From positions 1 to 64,000 of the forward strand of contig NZ_WBKM01000109.1 in the NCBI RefSeq assembly GCF_015714725.1: 64,000 nt of DNA. Direction: 5' to 3'. The stretch is from Nostoc sp. WHI (GTDB lineage Bacteria; Cyanobacteriota; Cyanobacteriia; Cyanobacteriales; Nostocaceae). Shown here one piece after another: positions 47,001 through 55,894 of this stretch. The translations under genes were made by a program, and so were the position numbers. Numbering within the stretch: position 1 is the first letter of the stretch; the number at the start of each line of letters is the position of its first letter. The notes beneath the pieces are model-generated. The model did not search any database and was not told where the DNA came from. It saw only the letters and a program-made list of their open reading frames with translations.

Positions 47001-47039
47001 CCCTTTTGGAATCAAACGCAAGAAATTCTGCTGTGACAT
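43995..47039 (-). CDS. Cache-HAMP-PAS-GGDEF-EAL cyclic-di-GMP enzyme
   Basis: A 1014-residue membrane sensor. The N-terminal helix (VPFVLQISAAVGLTAFFSL) and a second helix at about 355-375 bracket a periplasmic dCache domain (SASTQGEIHSVDRL-like region, TDNQGNLRKLI). HAMP follows, then PAS (about 450-560), GGDEF with intact RLGGDEF (about 690) and EAL with FEALLRWQHP, LEITESAIME, DDFGTGYSSL and TAEGVET. Both catalytic motifs look complete, so it may make and degrade c-di-GMP depending on its state. It neighbours exopolysaccharide-type genes, including a cellulose-synthase-like protein. Confidence 0.94.
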   Translation of the reverse strand: MSQQNFLRLIPKGLLRVPLRVALVVPFVLQISAAVGLTAFFSLKNGQKAVNEVATQLRNEVTTLIHQYVTDYIETPQLVTKINANSVYLSELSLKDPKSLQRHLWHQMQLFKPLNPIAFASTQGEIHSVDRLNNGSLVIRKRDQSTGNNYYTYTTDNQGNLRKLIQVNKTFDPRTRPWYTNAVKADKLTCTEIYSYFSSSGLAFSATQPLYNQTGTLLGVTNATLSLSQLSEFLHSLKIGRSGKTFIVEHSGELVATSTAEQPFILSYKAEKKTYKRLRAIASSDRITHLTTQYLQSHFGNFRNIDSRQQLEFKIDGKRQFVQLMPFAADCGLNWVIIVVVPEADFMGHIEANTQTTILLCLGALILATFTGVITSHWITQPILSLSFASKEIANGKLDQTVAVEGINEVRVLAQAHNQMATQLQQSFAGLIEANRQLEAGINERKQAEEALHLSEERFRLAIENIPDTFVIYDAERRFQFVNAFGVKRSGYSQEAFLGNTDEELFPPLVVDTYLPILRQTVETRTLQTGECTISLPNSEPFTIVVTYVPLLNEHGEIHQILGITHDITERKRAEEQLLHNAFHDALTGLPNRAFFMERLKQTLQRAKRQENYLFAVLFLDLDRFKVINDSLGHLKGDQFLLAIANRLGVCIRSTDTAARLGGDEFTILLDEIQNLSDAIKVAERIQQELTLPLELDGQEVFTTASIGIALSSTVDYDQPENLLRDADTAMYRAKALGKARYEIFNPEMYTNALARLQLETDLRRAIERHEFQVYYQPIVSLTNGRILGFEALLRWQHPERGLILPTDFVPFAEETGLIVEIGYWALHEACRQMQTWRVSHYTNSLEKISVNLSVKQFSQPDLIEQIGKILHSTGLDAGNLMLEITESAIMENGDEGNVALSKLQKMGIELSIDDFGTGYSSLGRLHSFPISMLKIDRSFVSPMDDNGRNLEIIETIITLAHKLGVDVTAEGVETKEQLALLRKLNCECGQGYFFSCPLDNAAAVALILTNPQW

Positions 47040-47448
47040 CTGTGCGATCTTAGCCGAGAATTGTCAAGAAACTTTCTGATCTCTCTTATATGTGTATCGA
47101 TTAAATCACTACCGAAAATATAAATATAGTTTCCAACTCTGATGCCTTGACAGTAACTTACTTTTGACTCCCAAGATGTAAAAATGTTGGTTTAACTTAC
47201 ATGGTAAGCCCAGATAAAGTTCCATTCAGAGTATTTTACACTACATTCGGATCTCAGTTTCAAAACCAAGTCCAGTTTTGCGGGATTTGATACAACCTTG
47301 CTCCATTCTTTTCGTAGTTAATAAAGGAGAGGTGTTGATTCAATACAGTTCGATTAAGGTTTTTTGATGAAAATTCTAGATCGGAAAGATGCGATAAATC
47401 GCCGTCACGACGAAAGATTGATTATTAAACTTTTTGGGAAACCCACTT
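47040..47448. other. 409-bp spacer between divergent genes
   Basis: Promoter space for the GGDEF-EAL gene (minus) and the GT39 gene (plus). It carries a 79-bp dispersed repeat (separate entry) immediately upstream of the GT39 start. Nothing else recognised. Confidence 0.6.
47341..47419. repeat. 79-bp dispersed repeat (copy 1)
   Basis: CAATACAGTTCGATTAAGGT...to...CGAAAGATT, containing the palindrome GATGCGATAAATCGCCGTC. It matches 59062-59140 at 73 of 79 positions by my count. Each copy lies just upstream of a gene start. Confidence 0.9.
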
Positions 47449-49116
47449 ATGCGCCATCTCAAATTTGCTCCGAGTTGGTTGCGGTTTTTAATTATTTTCT
47501 TATTGGCGATGAGTATATTGTTTCGCTTTTTTAACCTTGATGGCAAAGTTTACTGGAATGATGAAATTTATACTTCATTGCGGATTTCTGGTTACACAAT
47601 AACTGAAGTGAAACAGCAAATTTTTAATGGTCGTGTTATTGCCGAAGAAAGTTTTGTCCAGTTTCAAGGTGTAAATCCAGAAAAAAGCTTAAATGACACA
47701 ATTATGTCTTTGGCAAAAGTAGATTCTCAACATCCACCTTTATATTACGTAATAGCTCGATTTTGGATGGAAATTTTTGGTAATTCTGTGACGGCAATCA
47801 GAAGTTTATCTGCTTTTATCAGCTTGCTAGTTTTTCCTTGTGTTTATTGGTTATGCCGAGAATTATTTAATGTGCCGTTATCGGTTCCTGGTGTAGCGAT
47901 CGCACTTATGGCTATCTCTCCAATTCACCTAGTATACGCCCAAGAAGCACAAGAATATATTCTTTGGTTAGTCACCATTTTACTATCCAGTGCGTCTCTG
48001 CTGCGAGCAATGCGACTGGAATCAGAAGATAAAGATGAGCTATCAAAAAAACGACAACGACCAGATATATTCGCTATATGGAGCATTTATACAGTAACTT
48101 TAGCCATCAGTCTTTATACATTTCTGTGGAGTGGATTTGTAGCAGTTGCTCATGGAATTTATGTGATAATCATTGCCAAATTTCAGTTGACTGAAACTGT
48201 AAGAACTTATCTACTAGCATCACTGTTAGGTTTTTTAGCCTTCATGCCTTGGATGGTAGTTGTGATGGGTGACTTTTTTCAATTTTTGATTTCAGGGGAG
48301 AAGGCAACAACGCAGTTATCTTTAATGCCTATAATTCCATTTTTACTGATGCAGTTAAGCCGAATTTTTTTTGATATAGGTCTTAGATCAGAAAATCCCC
48401 TGACTTATTTAATTACACCAATTTTCTTAACTTTGGTAGGATATTCTCTTTATTTTCTTTGCATAACCACTAATTATAAAGTCTGGTTGTTTATCATCAC
48501 ATTAATTGTAGTGCCAGCCCTGCCTCTCATCCTACCAAATTTAATTACTGGGGGTATACAATTATTTAGTGAACCATATTTTATACCATCTTATTTAGGC
48601 ATTCAATTAACTGTTGCCTACTTAATAGCTACGCAACTATATAATGGGAGCGGGTCACGTCGGAGCATTTGGCACATAATCATGGTATTTGTGATTATTT
48701 GTGGTCTGGTTTCTTCTAAAGTGAGTTCCCAAGCAGAAACGTGGTGGAATAAGGGTATGAGCTATGGCAATCCACAAGTTGCCCAAATTATCAATCAGAC
48801 TACTCGGCCACTTTTGATTAGTGATGCTTTAGGCAATAATTATGGGAATGTTTTTTCTCTAAGCTATCTTTTAAAACCAAAAGTACGATTTCTGTTGGTG
48901 AACAATCAAAAAACTCCCAAAATTCCTGATGGCTTTTCTGATGTTTTTTTACTTAATCCTTCAGATAATTGGCGCGAAACAATAGAAAAAAAGTATAAAT
49001 TAAAGACAGATATTGTTTATGGTGACAACTATTATTCTGTTTGGAAATTAACTAAACCTCGTAACTCGCGCCAACGTGAGATTCCACGTAAGAATAAATT
49101 CTCTGACGGTTTGTAG
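47449..49116 (+). CDS. GT39-like membrane glycosyltransferase (copy 1)
   Basis: About 555 residues from the ATG at 47449, chosen because the paralogue begins with the same MRHLK; a TTG at 47434 is an alternative. It has some ten membrane helices and the PMT/ArnT-type luminal catalytic loop with an acidic pair (VYWNDEIYTS), HPPLYYVIARFW and FGNSVTAIRSLSA. Family: dolichyl/undecaprenyl-phosphate sugar-dependent transferases (DPM/ArnT-like). It is followed by a paralogue 96 bp downstream, evidently a tandem duplication. The substrate is unknown; envelope polysaccharide or protein glycosylation is inferred. Confidence 0.87.
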   Translation: MRHLKFAPSWLRFLIIFLLAMSILFRFFNLDGKVYWNDEIYTSLRISGYTITEVKQQIFNGRVIAEESFVQFQGVNPEKSLNDTIMSLAKVDSQHPPLYYVIARFWMEIFGNSVTAIRSLSAFISLLVFPCVYWLCRELFNVPLSVPGVAIALMAISPIHLVYAQEAQEYILWLVTILLSSASLLRAMRLESEDKDELSKKRQRPDIFAIWSIYTVTLAISLYTFLWSGFVAVAHGIYVIIIAKFQLTETVRTYLLASLLGFLAFMPWMVVVMGDFFQFLISGEKATTQLSLMPIIPFLLMQLSRIFFDIGLRSENPLTYLITPIFLTLVGYSLYFLCITTNYKVWLFIITLIVVPALPLILPNLITGGIQLFSEPYFIPSYLGIQLTVAYLIATQLYNGSGSRRSIWHIIMVFVIICGLVSSKVSSQAETWWNKGMSYGNPQVAQIINQTTRPLLISDALGNNYGNVFSLSYLLKPKVRFLLVNNQKTPKIPDGFSDVFLLNPSDNWRETIEKKYKLKTDIVYGDNYYSVWKLTKPRNSRQREIPRKNKFSDGL

Positions 49117-49212
49117 TGTGATAAGGTGGTGCATGTTAGATGCCTCACGCAGAGACGCAGAGGCGCAGAGAAAGAGTCGATAATTGTGTACAATTTATTG
49201 TGAAATTTAGTT

Positions 49213-50829
49213 ATGCGGCATCTCAAACTAAGTCCCAGTAGGTTGCGGTTTCTCGTTGTCGTTTTCTTAATGATTAGTGTATTTTTTCGCTTTTTTAATC
49301 TTGACGGCAAAGTTTACTGGCACGATGAGACTTTTACTTCATTGCGAATTTCTGGTTATACGGCAAGTGAAGTAAAACAGCAAATATTTAATGGTCGTGT
49401 AATTACTAAAGAAAGTTTTGCTAAATTCCAAAGTTACAATCGCGAAAAAGGCTTAAGTGACACAATTAAGTCTTTAGCAATGGAAGATCCACAGCATCCA
49501 CCACTATATTATATAATCGCTCGGTTTTGGGTGGGAATTTTTGGCAATTCGGTGACGGCAATTAGAAGTTTATCTGCTTTGATTAGCTTGTTGATTTTTC
49601 CCAGTGTTTATTGGCTATGTCGAGAATTATTTAAAGCATCACTATGGGTATCGGAGATTGCGATCGCACTCATGGCAATCTCCCCAATTCATCTAGTATA
49701 CGCCCAGGAAGCACGAGAATATATTCTTTGGATGGTAACTATATTAGTATGCAGCGCCTCATTGCTACGAGCATTACGGCTGGAATCGAAAGATAAAGCA
49801 CCACGCATATTAACCTGGGGAATCTATGCACTAACTTTAGCGATCAGTCTCTATACATTTTTGTTGAGTGGATTTTTAGCAGTTGCTCACGGGATTTATG
49901 TAATTGCCACTGCAAGATTTAAGTTGACTGGGACAGTGAAAGCTTATTTTTTAGCATCCTTAGCGGGGTTTTTAGCCTTCACGCCTTGGATAGTGATTGT
50001 GATAGCTAACTTTTTGCAATTTGACGGTTCAACAGCCTGGACAAAGATGCAGTTACCTGTAGAGATTTTAATTAAATCTTGGCTTTTACAGTTGAGCCGG
50101 ATTTTTATTGATTTAAACTTTGGCTTTGAAAATCACTTTAGTTTTGTAATTACGCCAATTTTTTTAACTCTTATTGGATACTCTATTTATTTTATTTGCC
50201 GAACAACTAATTACAAAGTCTGGTTGTTTATTGTGACGTTGATTTTCATTCCTGCACTACCTCTAGTGCTACCAGATTTAATTTTTGGGGGTATACGCTC
50301 ACTTTCTGAACGCTATCTGTTACCTTCTTATTTGGGCATTCAACTAGCTGTTACTTACTTACTAGCTACACAGCTAAATAATGAGAGTCTTTTCCGCCGG
50401 AGAATTTGGCAAACAATCATGGGACTAGTAATTATTTGTGGGCTAGTTTCTTATGGAGTGAATTCCCAGGCAGAAACTTGGTGGAGTAAGGTTATTAGCT
50501 ATGGTAATCCACAAGTTGCGAAAATTATTAATCAGGCTGCCCATCCACTTTTGATTAGTGATGCTTCTGGAATTAATTATGGAAATGTCTTTTCTCTAAG
50601 CTATCTTTTACAGCCAAAAGTGCAGTTTCAATTAGTAAAAGACCAAACTATACCTACTATTGCTAATGAGTTCACTGATATTTTTTTACTAAATCCTTCA
50701 GATATCTGGCGCAAGCAAATAGAAACGAATTATCAGTGTACAACGAATGTTTTATATAGTGACAATCACTACCTGCTCTGGAAATTAGAAAATCTTCACT
50801 CATTTATACACGCTATAAAAAAATCTTAG
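49213..50829 (+). CDS. GT39-like membrane glycosyltransferase (copy 2)
   Basis: A 538-residue paralogue of the preceding gene along its whole length: shared VYWHDETFTS, KQQIFNGRVI, HPPLYYIIARFW, LMAISPIHLVYAQEA and LISDASGINYGNVFSLSYLL. It lacks a short insert (about 10 residues after SEDKDELSK) seen in copy 1. Its catalytic acidic pair reads HDE rather than NDE. It runs into the convergent cellulose-synthase-like gene, the stops overlapping by 4 bases. Confidence 0.88.
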   Translation: MRHLKLSPSRLRFLVVVFLMISVFFRFFNLDGKVYWHDETFTSLRISGYTASEVKQQIFNGRVITKESFAKFQSYNREKGLSDTIKSLAMEDPQHPPLYYIIARFWVGIFGNSVTAIRSLSALISLLIFPSVYWLCRELFKASLWVSEIAIALMAISPIHLVYAQEAREYILWMVTILVCSASLLRALRLESKDKAPRILTWGIYALTLAISLYTFLLSGFLAVAHGIYVIATARFKLTGTVKAYFLASLAGFLAFTPWIVIVIANFLQFDGSTAWTKMQLPVEILIKSWLLQLSRIFIDLNFGFENHFSFVITPIFLTLIGYSIYFICRTTNYKVWLFIVTLIFIPALPLVLPDLIFGGIRSLSERYLLPSYLGIQLAVTYLLATQLNNESLFRRRIWQTIMGLVIICGLVSYGVNSQAETWWSKVISYGNPQVAKIINQAAHPLLISDASGINYGNVFSLSYLLQPKVQFQLVKDQTIPTIANEFTDIFLLNPSDIWRKQIETNYQCTTNVLYSDNHYLLWKLENLHSFIHAIKKS

Positions 50830-53099
50830 ACTTGCGAAACAGTCATTGGGCTAACATCTACTTTTCTATTAAATAAAATTCGTGGTTTTAGCAAAATTTT
50901 AAATAGTAACAACACGGAATATAACTCTCCTGGTGCATTCTTGTGCTTCCACTGTCCCGGACGACAAAATAGCATTTCTACAAGGCGGCGATGTTGAGTT
51001 AAAGTTATTGATTCAAACTTAACACGTACTGTAGGAAATTCATCTTTAAACCCAGTACGCACAACCTCACAAGTAAGCTGTAAATTTTCTTCTATAATTT
51101 CTATATCTATTGGCTGATGGGCAAATAAATAGCCTGGTAACTTTTGAGTCAAAGCAACTTCAGCACCCACTTCAGAAATCATTGTAGTCACACCCCATAA
51201 ATTCTGCTCACCAACTTTTAGCTGCACGACTCGCCGCAAATCAAACCATTCGTACATATCTGCTTTCGGCGCATCTACTAAAATTAATAGGGTAATACCA
51301 ATCATGATTATATTATAAGTACTCCACAGCCAACCTAAATTGATCCCTGTAATTTGTTGAGCAGTTTCCGGTTTAACTGTGGTAGCCCACCACCCTTTAA
51401 ATATGTATATATCCAGATTTTGCCACAAACTAACAGCAGTAGCGATAAACAAAATTAGGAGGGGGAGGGCTAAAGTCCAATTAAAAATATACTGATTATT
51501 CGCTATACCCTTGGGTGTGACTTTAAATCCTCTTGCAAAGGGATTAACCATAACTTGTATCGTATTTAGTACCAAAGGAAGACATATTATCAGTGAATAA
51601 ATATCTGATAGTAAAAATGAACAAGAACGATAATTTAACCAAGAGAATGTGGCAACATTCAATAAATAGTATGGCAATAAAAAAAATAACAATTCTCCTG
51701 CTGTTGCCCGAACGGGAATTATATCTAAAAACGAATATGCTAATGGGATAAGCAAAAAATAGATCCTAGATAACTGACTAAACCAATACGACAATCCAGC
51801 TAAAGAAGCTAACCTTTGCATGAGGGTTAGCCCAGGAATTGTTAAAGGATTAGATTTAATAAAAAGGGTCTGTAGTGTACCTTGCTCCCACCTTAATCGC
51901 TGAGTTGCAAAAGCAGCAGTATTTTCTGCTGCTAACCCGGCACTTAACTTTTCATTTAAATAAAGTAAACGGTAGCCTTGAGCAGATAAGCGAACTCCTG
52001 TGTAATAATCTTCACTTAAAGATTCAGTTACAAAACCCCCTATTTTCTCTAAAAAACTTCTGCGAACGACAAAGGATGTACCAGAACAAATTGCACTAGC
52101 TGAAGTATCACGACTTGTCTGAATTTGCCGACTAAATACTTCTGATTCAGGGGTGATAACATTTTCTAAGCCTAGATTTCTGGCTATGGGATCTGCGTTA
52201 TAAAAGCTTTGGGGTGTTTGTACAAGAGCCATTTTTTCATCTTGAAAAAAGCCAACAGTGCGAGTGAGAAAGTTTTTTGTCGGGATAAAATCGGCATCAA
52301 AAACTACTATTAATTCGCTGTTAGTTTTAGCGATCGCATTATTTAAATTTCCCGCTTTCGCATAACTGTTGTCAGGTCGTATTATATAATAACAACCTAA
52401 CTCCTCTGCCAATTCTTTCATTTCTAAACGATTGGTATCATCCAAAAGATAAACTGTTTTATTGGCATAATCTAGAGCTTGACAACCAATAATTGTCCGT
52501 CGCAAAATAAAACAAGGCTCGTTATAAGTTGGGATTAAAATATCAACATTTGGTAAATAAATGCCACTAATTACAGCTAATGATTTTACATCTGCTTCCT
52601 GGTGACGTTCTTTGATATCTAACATGAAAAATAGCTGTATGATGTTAGTAGATAGCATTAACATCTCAGCAAAAAATAATCCTAGACTAAATACCCCATT
52701 TAACGGATCTACTAAGTTTAAGGTAGAGAGCGATCGCCACAGAATATAGCGCAAAGTTACAATGAATATAATTATTACTATTAATCGTTGTGACCAAATA
52801 CGGGGTTGTGGAGAAATTTTCATCACTACAAACACAGTTAGCAATAATCCCACAGTGGGTAGTAGTAAATATTTACCCTCTATTCTTGGTAATTCTAACC
52901 ACATTGGTGGGTGCATTTGCCATTCGTTAACTTGAGTAAAAACTCCACTAATTCTGTCTTCACCAGCGAACCACCCTGCTATAACAATGCCAGATAATAA
53001 AACAATGCCTAATACAATCACTGTTGCTGTATGGAGTTGGATAACTCTCTTGGAAACAGGGGTTTGAGATGGTTTGTAGCTAAACTTTGATCCTGACAT
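50826..53099 (-). CDS. Cellulose-synthase-like processive glycosyltransferase (BcsA type, GT2)
   Basis: A 757-residue membrane GT2 enzyme. N-terminal helices precede the catalytic loop: first Asp in VYLLDDTNRLEM, DAD in VVFDADFIPT, the SEDYYTG acceptor motif (usual TED) and QRLRWEQGT. Further helices and a C-terminal domain at about 640-740 occupy the place of the PilZ domain. There the c-di-GMP contacts look degenerate: RRVVQ where RxxxR is expected, and MISEVG where (D/N)xSxxG is expected. BcsA polymerises glucose from UDP-glucose through its own channel. No bcsB or bcsZ is adjacent, so it may make cellulose or another beta-glucan. Confidence 0.9.
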   Translation of the reverse strand: MSGSKFSYKPSQTPVSKRVIQLHTATVIVLGIVLLSGIVIAGWFAGEDRISGVFTQVNEWQMHPPMWLELPRIEGKYLLLPTVGLLLTVFVVMKISPQPRIWSQRLIVIIIFIVTLRYILWRSLSTLNLVDPLNGVFSLGLFFAEMLMLSTNIIQLFFMLDIKERHQEADVKSLAVISGIYLPNVDILIPTYNEPCFILRRTIIGCQALDYANKTVYLLDDTNRLEMKELAEELGCYYIIRPDNSYAKAGNLNNAIAKTNSELIVVFDADFIPTKNFLTRTVGFFQDEKMALVQTPQSFYNADPIARNLGLENVITPESEVFSRQIQTSRDTSASAICSGTSFVVRRSFLEKIGGFVTESLSEDYYTGVRLSAQGYRLLYLNEKLSAGLAAENTAAFATQRLRWEQGTLQTLFIKSNPLTIPGLTLMQRLASLAGLSYWFSQLSRIYFLLIPLAYSFLDIIPVRATAGELLFFLLPYYLLNVATFSWLNYRSCSFLLSDIYSLIICLPLVLNTIQVMVNPFARGFKVTPKGIANNQYIFNWTLALPLLILFIATAVSLWQNLDIYIFKGWWATTVKPETAQQITGINLGWLWSTYNIIMIGITLLILVDAPKADMYEWFDLRRVVQLKVGEQNLWGVTTMISEVGAEVALTQKLPGYLFAHQPIDIEIIEENLQLTCEVVRTGFKDEFPTVRVKFESITLTQHRRLVEMLFCRPGQWKHKNAPGELYSVLLLFKILLKPRILFNRKVDVSPMTVSQV

Positions 53100-53411
53100 T
53101 TCGCCCTTTTTGCCTAAAACTATTCTGCCAAGAAAGCATTTTGGCTGACTATTTTTTGAGAAAATGTAACAAAATATTTTTAATAATACTTTATCCTAAG
53201 AAATATTGCTACTGTATTTTTTGATACACATATAATTATTACTAGAGTTATAACCTTTTATTAAGATTTTAAATATTTACTTTCTTAAAATCAGCTAAAA
53301 ATAATAAACATAAATATTAAACAGATTCTAATCTGAAATTAATTTAAGTTATGATACGATGCTTTAAATTATCTTTTGAGATGAATTTAATCATTTATTA
53401 AAAGGTATTGT
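53100..53411. other. 312-bp AT-rich divergent promoter region
   Basis: Very AT-rich, no ORF or repeat; it lies between the divergent BcsA-like and DUF4079 genes. Several TATAAT-like boxes exist but none can be singled out. Confidence 0.5.
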
Positions 53412-54131
53412 ATGCAAATAACAGATTTTCTTGGTCTTTTACATCCAGCGATCGCAATTATATTCGTCTTTCCACTCATCGGTACAGTGGTTAATTTTGC
53501 TTGGCAAACACGCCAACGCAGACTGGAAATTTTAGCCGGCAATAAGAGTAAAATTCCTCCAGTGGTAGGTTCAGAACATAAGCAGTTAGGTGAACGGCTA
53601 ACAAGTGCAGTTGTCGGATTAACTTTAATTGGATTATCCTACCCAATTGGCAAAAATATTATCAAAAATCAATTGTGGAATAAAGCACCTTTTCAAGTTG
53701 TCTTTATCCTGTTGATATTTGCTGCAACCATCGCCTCTTTAGTATTTCTTTATCGGGCAAAGCAGCGAATGTGGCGGGCAGCTTTTGCCACTTTAAGTGG
53801 TGCGGGTTTAGTAATTCTAGGCTGTCAGGATGGAGTATATCGTCTCACAAATCAGTGGTATTGGTCACATTATTATATTGGGATGACGGCAGCCCTGCTG
53901 ATGATTTTTTCATTAGCAATTGTTCAAGATATTTATCAAGATAAATCTAATCGCTGGCGGATCATCCACACGATTTTAAACTGCATTGCCTTATTGCTAT
54001 TTATTGGACAAGGTATGACAGGAACACGAGACTTACTAGAAATTCCTTTGAGTTGGCAAGAACCATACATTTATATGTGTGATTTTGCTAATAAAACTTG
54101 TCCAACTGCAAATCCTCAAGCACCAAAATAG
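53412..54131 (+). CDS. DUF4079 family membrane protein
   Basis: A 239-residue protein with about six membrane helices. The opening (FLGLLHPAIAIIFVFPLIG), an ERLTSAVVGLTLIGLSYPIGKN block and the final GQGMTGTRDLLEIPLSWQ with a Cys pair in CDFANKTC are features of DUF4079, a cyanobacterial cytochrome-b561-like family. Haem-binding histidines may be those in LLHPAI, SHYYIGM and RIIHTI. Function unknown, possibly electron transfer. Confidence 0.88.
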   Translation: MQITDFLGLLHPAIAIIFVFPLIGTVVNFAWQTRQRRLEILAGNKSKIPPVVGSEHKQLGERLTSAVVGLTLIGLSYPIGKNIIKNQLWNKAPFQVVFILLIFAATIASLVFLYRAKQRMWRAAFATLSGAGLVILGCQDGVYRLTNQWYWSHYYIGMTAALLMIFSLAIVQDIYQDKSNRWRIIHTILNCIALLLFIGQGMTGTRDLLEIPLSWQEPYIYMCDFANKTCPTANPQAPK

Positions 54132-54281
54132 GCAAGGGTAGCAGGGAAAGAATCGAAAACTCATAATAAAACGAGTGGATAATTAGGGGCAGTACACCAC
54201 ATATCCACTCAAAATTTCCTGGATTAAGGTCACTACAAAAGACCCCAAGAAATTATTAAAACTTGAGATATTTTAAACCAA

Positions 54282-54476
54282 TTAACGTGATTCAGTTCCT
54301 TGATTGGGGCTACCTGCCACAGAATCTTCTCCTGGTGCTTCTGGTGTAGCAGTGGGTTTAGCATCACTCTTTTCAGCATCGCCAGTTTTGCGGATACTTT
54401 CGTCGAGGGGGGTTTGGTAGCCACCAGAAGCAGTAGGGGTAGCTTCTTGATTGTTAGATTTTTGTTGTTCAGCCAT
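54282..54476 (-). CDS. Small disordered hypothetical protein
   Basis: 64 residues from the ATG at 54476; this start is preferred to 54494 because AGGA lies 8 bases before it. The sequence is rich in Gln, Pro, Thr, Ser and Glu (MAEQQKSNNQEATPTASGGY, KPTATPEAPGEDS), hence disordered, without membrane helix. I recall similar small proteins in Nostocales but no function. Confidence 0.6.
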   Translation of the reverse strand: MAEQQKSNNQEATPTASGGYQTPLDESIRKTGDAEKSDAKPTATPEAPGEDSVAGSPNQGTESR

Positions 54477-54639
54477 CACTACATTCCTAATCATTTAGTC
54501 TTGCTATTATCTTAAGAAGATTAGGGTGTAAGTTTATCTATCCAAGATATAGTTATGGCTGATTTTCTCCTCTATCGGAAGTATTGTTTAGTACTACTAT
54601 GGTGTGATGATTGTCATACAAACTATTAAAGTGTAATTA

Positions 54640-55158
54640 ATGAACCAGAGTAATCTATCGTTACCATCTGGGTATGTCCTTCGCAAAGCAACCTCGGCGG
54701 ATGAGTGGTCGATTCGATTGCTGGTATTTTCAGCGAGACTCGACCCAACCCAGTTAAATTGGCAGCAATTTTGGGTAATTGAATGTGATGCCTACGGCGG
54801 GCAAAGCCTACGCAATCTGGTAGCTTGTGGACAGTTACGTAATTTCTCAGGGACGCAAGAACTTGGTAGTTTAGTCGTTGCATCAGCTTGCAGAGGTCGC
54901 AGTTTGGGTACTTTACTAACGCAGCATTTGATTAATACAGCAACGCAACCACTTTATCTAGAATGTTTAGGTCAGCGATTGGCGCAGTTTTACAGCCGCT
55001 TTGATTTTGTGCCAATATCATTTGAAGACTTGCCACAATTTCCCAGGACAAGAGGTTTGTCTACGCTCAAGGGGAAATTTAGATTCTCGCAATTAGCTAA
55101 AAGGCTGCTCAGAGTTCCTGTAGTGTTTATGGAATATCGAGGTCATACTAATTCGTAA
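54640..55158 (+). CDS. GNAT family N-acetyltransferase carrying a repeat-derived insert
   Basis: A 172-residue GNAT with LRKATSADEWSIRLLVFSAR at the start and the acetyl-CoA loop in ASACRGRSLGTLLTQHLI (R/QxxGxG/A type). Residues about 50-59 (DAYGGQSLRN) are encoded by a short dispersed repeat (54787-54814) inserted between two expected beta strands (FWVIEC and LVACGQL), with the frame kept. Substrate unknown. Confidence 0.82.
   Translation: MNQSNLSLPSGYVLRKATSADEWSIRLLVFSARLDPTQLNWQQFWVIECDAYGGQSLRNLVACGQLRNFSGTQELGSLVVASACRGRSLGTLLTQHLINTATQPLYLECLGQRLAQFYSRFDFVPISFEDLPQFPRTRGLSTLKGKFRFSQLAKRLLRVPVVFMEYRGHTNS
54787..54814. repeat. Short dispersed repeat inside the GNAT gene
   Basis: GATGCCTACGGCGGGCAAAG then CCTACGCA, a member of the family seen at 19167, 63055 and, in part, 10837 and 13740. 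Confidence 0.8.
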
Positions 55159-55276
55159 TTCGTAATGACGCTCGTTCCTCGCTACCGCTACGCTAACGTA
55201 ATTCGTAATTAAGATACTTAGAATAAGGCTTGATACAAGCTGTTTCCAGCCCTTTACTTTGCCTGATTCCCTATTT

Positions 55277-55894
55277 TCAAATCGGAGATTTAGCAAAAAT
55301 CGTTAGCAAGACAGGCCCTAGTAAATAGTGGTGATTCAAACACAATAGCCCAGCAGAGGAGCCAAGAAGTTGACGTTGATTAGGGCTGTAGAGTCTAATT
55401 CCACGGGGAGAGACTGGCAATAATTGAGGTTCTGACTCTTTTGTGGAGGTAATGTCAACCAAATAAAAACGTCCACCGGGAGAAAGTACCCGTGCTACCT
55501 CATTAAGCACCTGTTTGGGTTCCAAATAGTGCAAGAAGCTGATAGTGCTGAAAATGGCATCAAATTGACCATCAGCAAAGGGAAGAGACTCAGCTTTCCC
55601 CTCGATATAAATTAAACGTGGACGGTGGCGGTTGCTCTGTCTTGCTACCCGCAACATATTAGCAGAGAAATCCAATCCGGTGGCTCGCAGGTCGGGAAAC
55701 TGAGTAGCAAGGCGCTCAAGTAAGCGTCCAGTACCACAGCCTATATCAAGTACATTTGCTGGCTCTGGTAAATCGACGTACTCCAGCAATCGTTTGTGAA
55801 CAGCTCGATAAAACACTGAAGGAAAGAGCCAGTCGTAACTTGGTGCCCATTGGTCAAAAAGTAGCTTTTTGTTGCTGAAAAAGTCATGATTCAT
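55277..55894 (-). CDS. Class I SAM-dependent methyltransferase
   Basis: A 205-residue Methyltransf_11/UbiE-like enzyme: VLDIGCGTGRLLERLA (motif I), YIEGKAESLPFADGQFDAIFSTISFLHYL (motif II, in part) and LSPGGRFYLVD (motif III). N-terminal FDQWAPSYDWLFPS. Substrate not evident; no pathway neighbour. Confidence 0.9.
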   Translation of the reverse strand: MNHDFFSNKKLLFDQWAPSYDWLFPSVFYRAVHKRLLEYVDLPEPANVLDIGCGTGRLLERLATQFPDLRATGLDFSANMLRVARQSNRHRPRLIYIEGKAESLPFADGQFDAIFSTISFLHYLEPKQVLNEVARVLSPGGRFYLVDITSTKESEPQLLPVSPRGIRLYSPNQRQLLGSSAGLLCLNHHYLLGPVLLTIFAKSPI

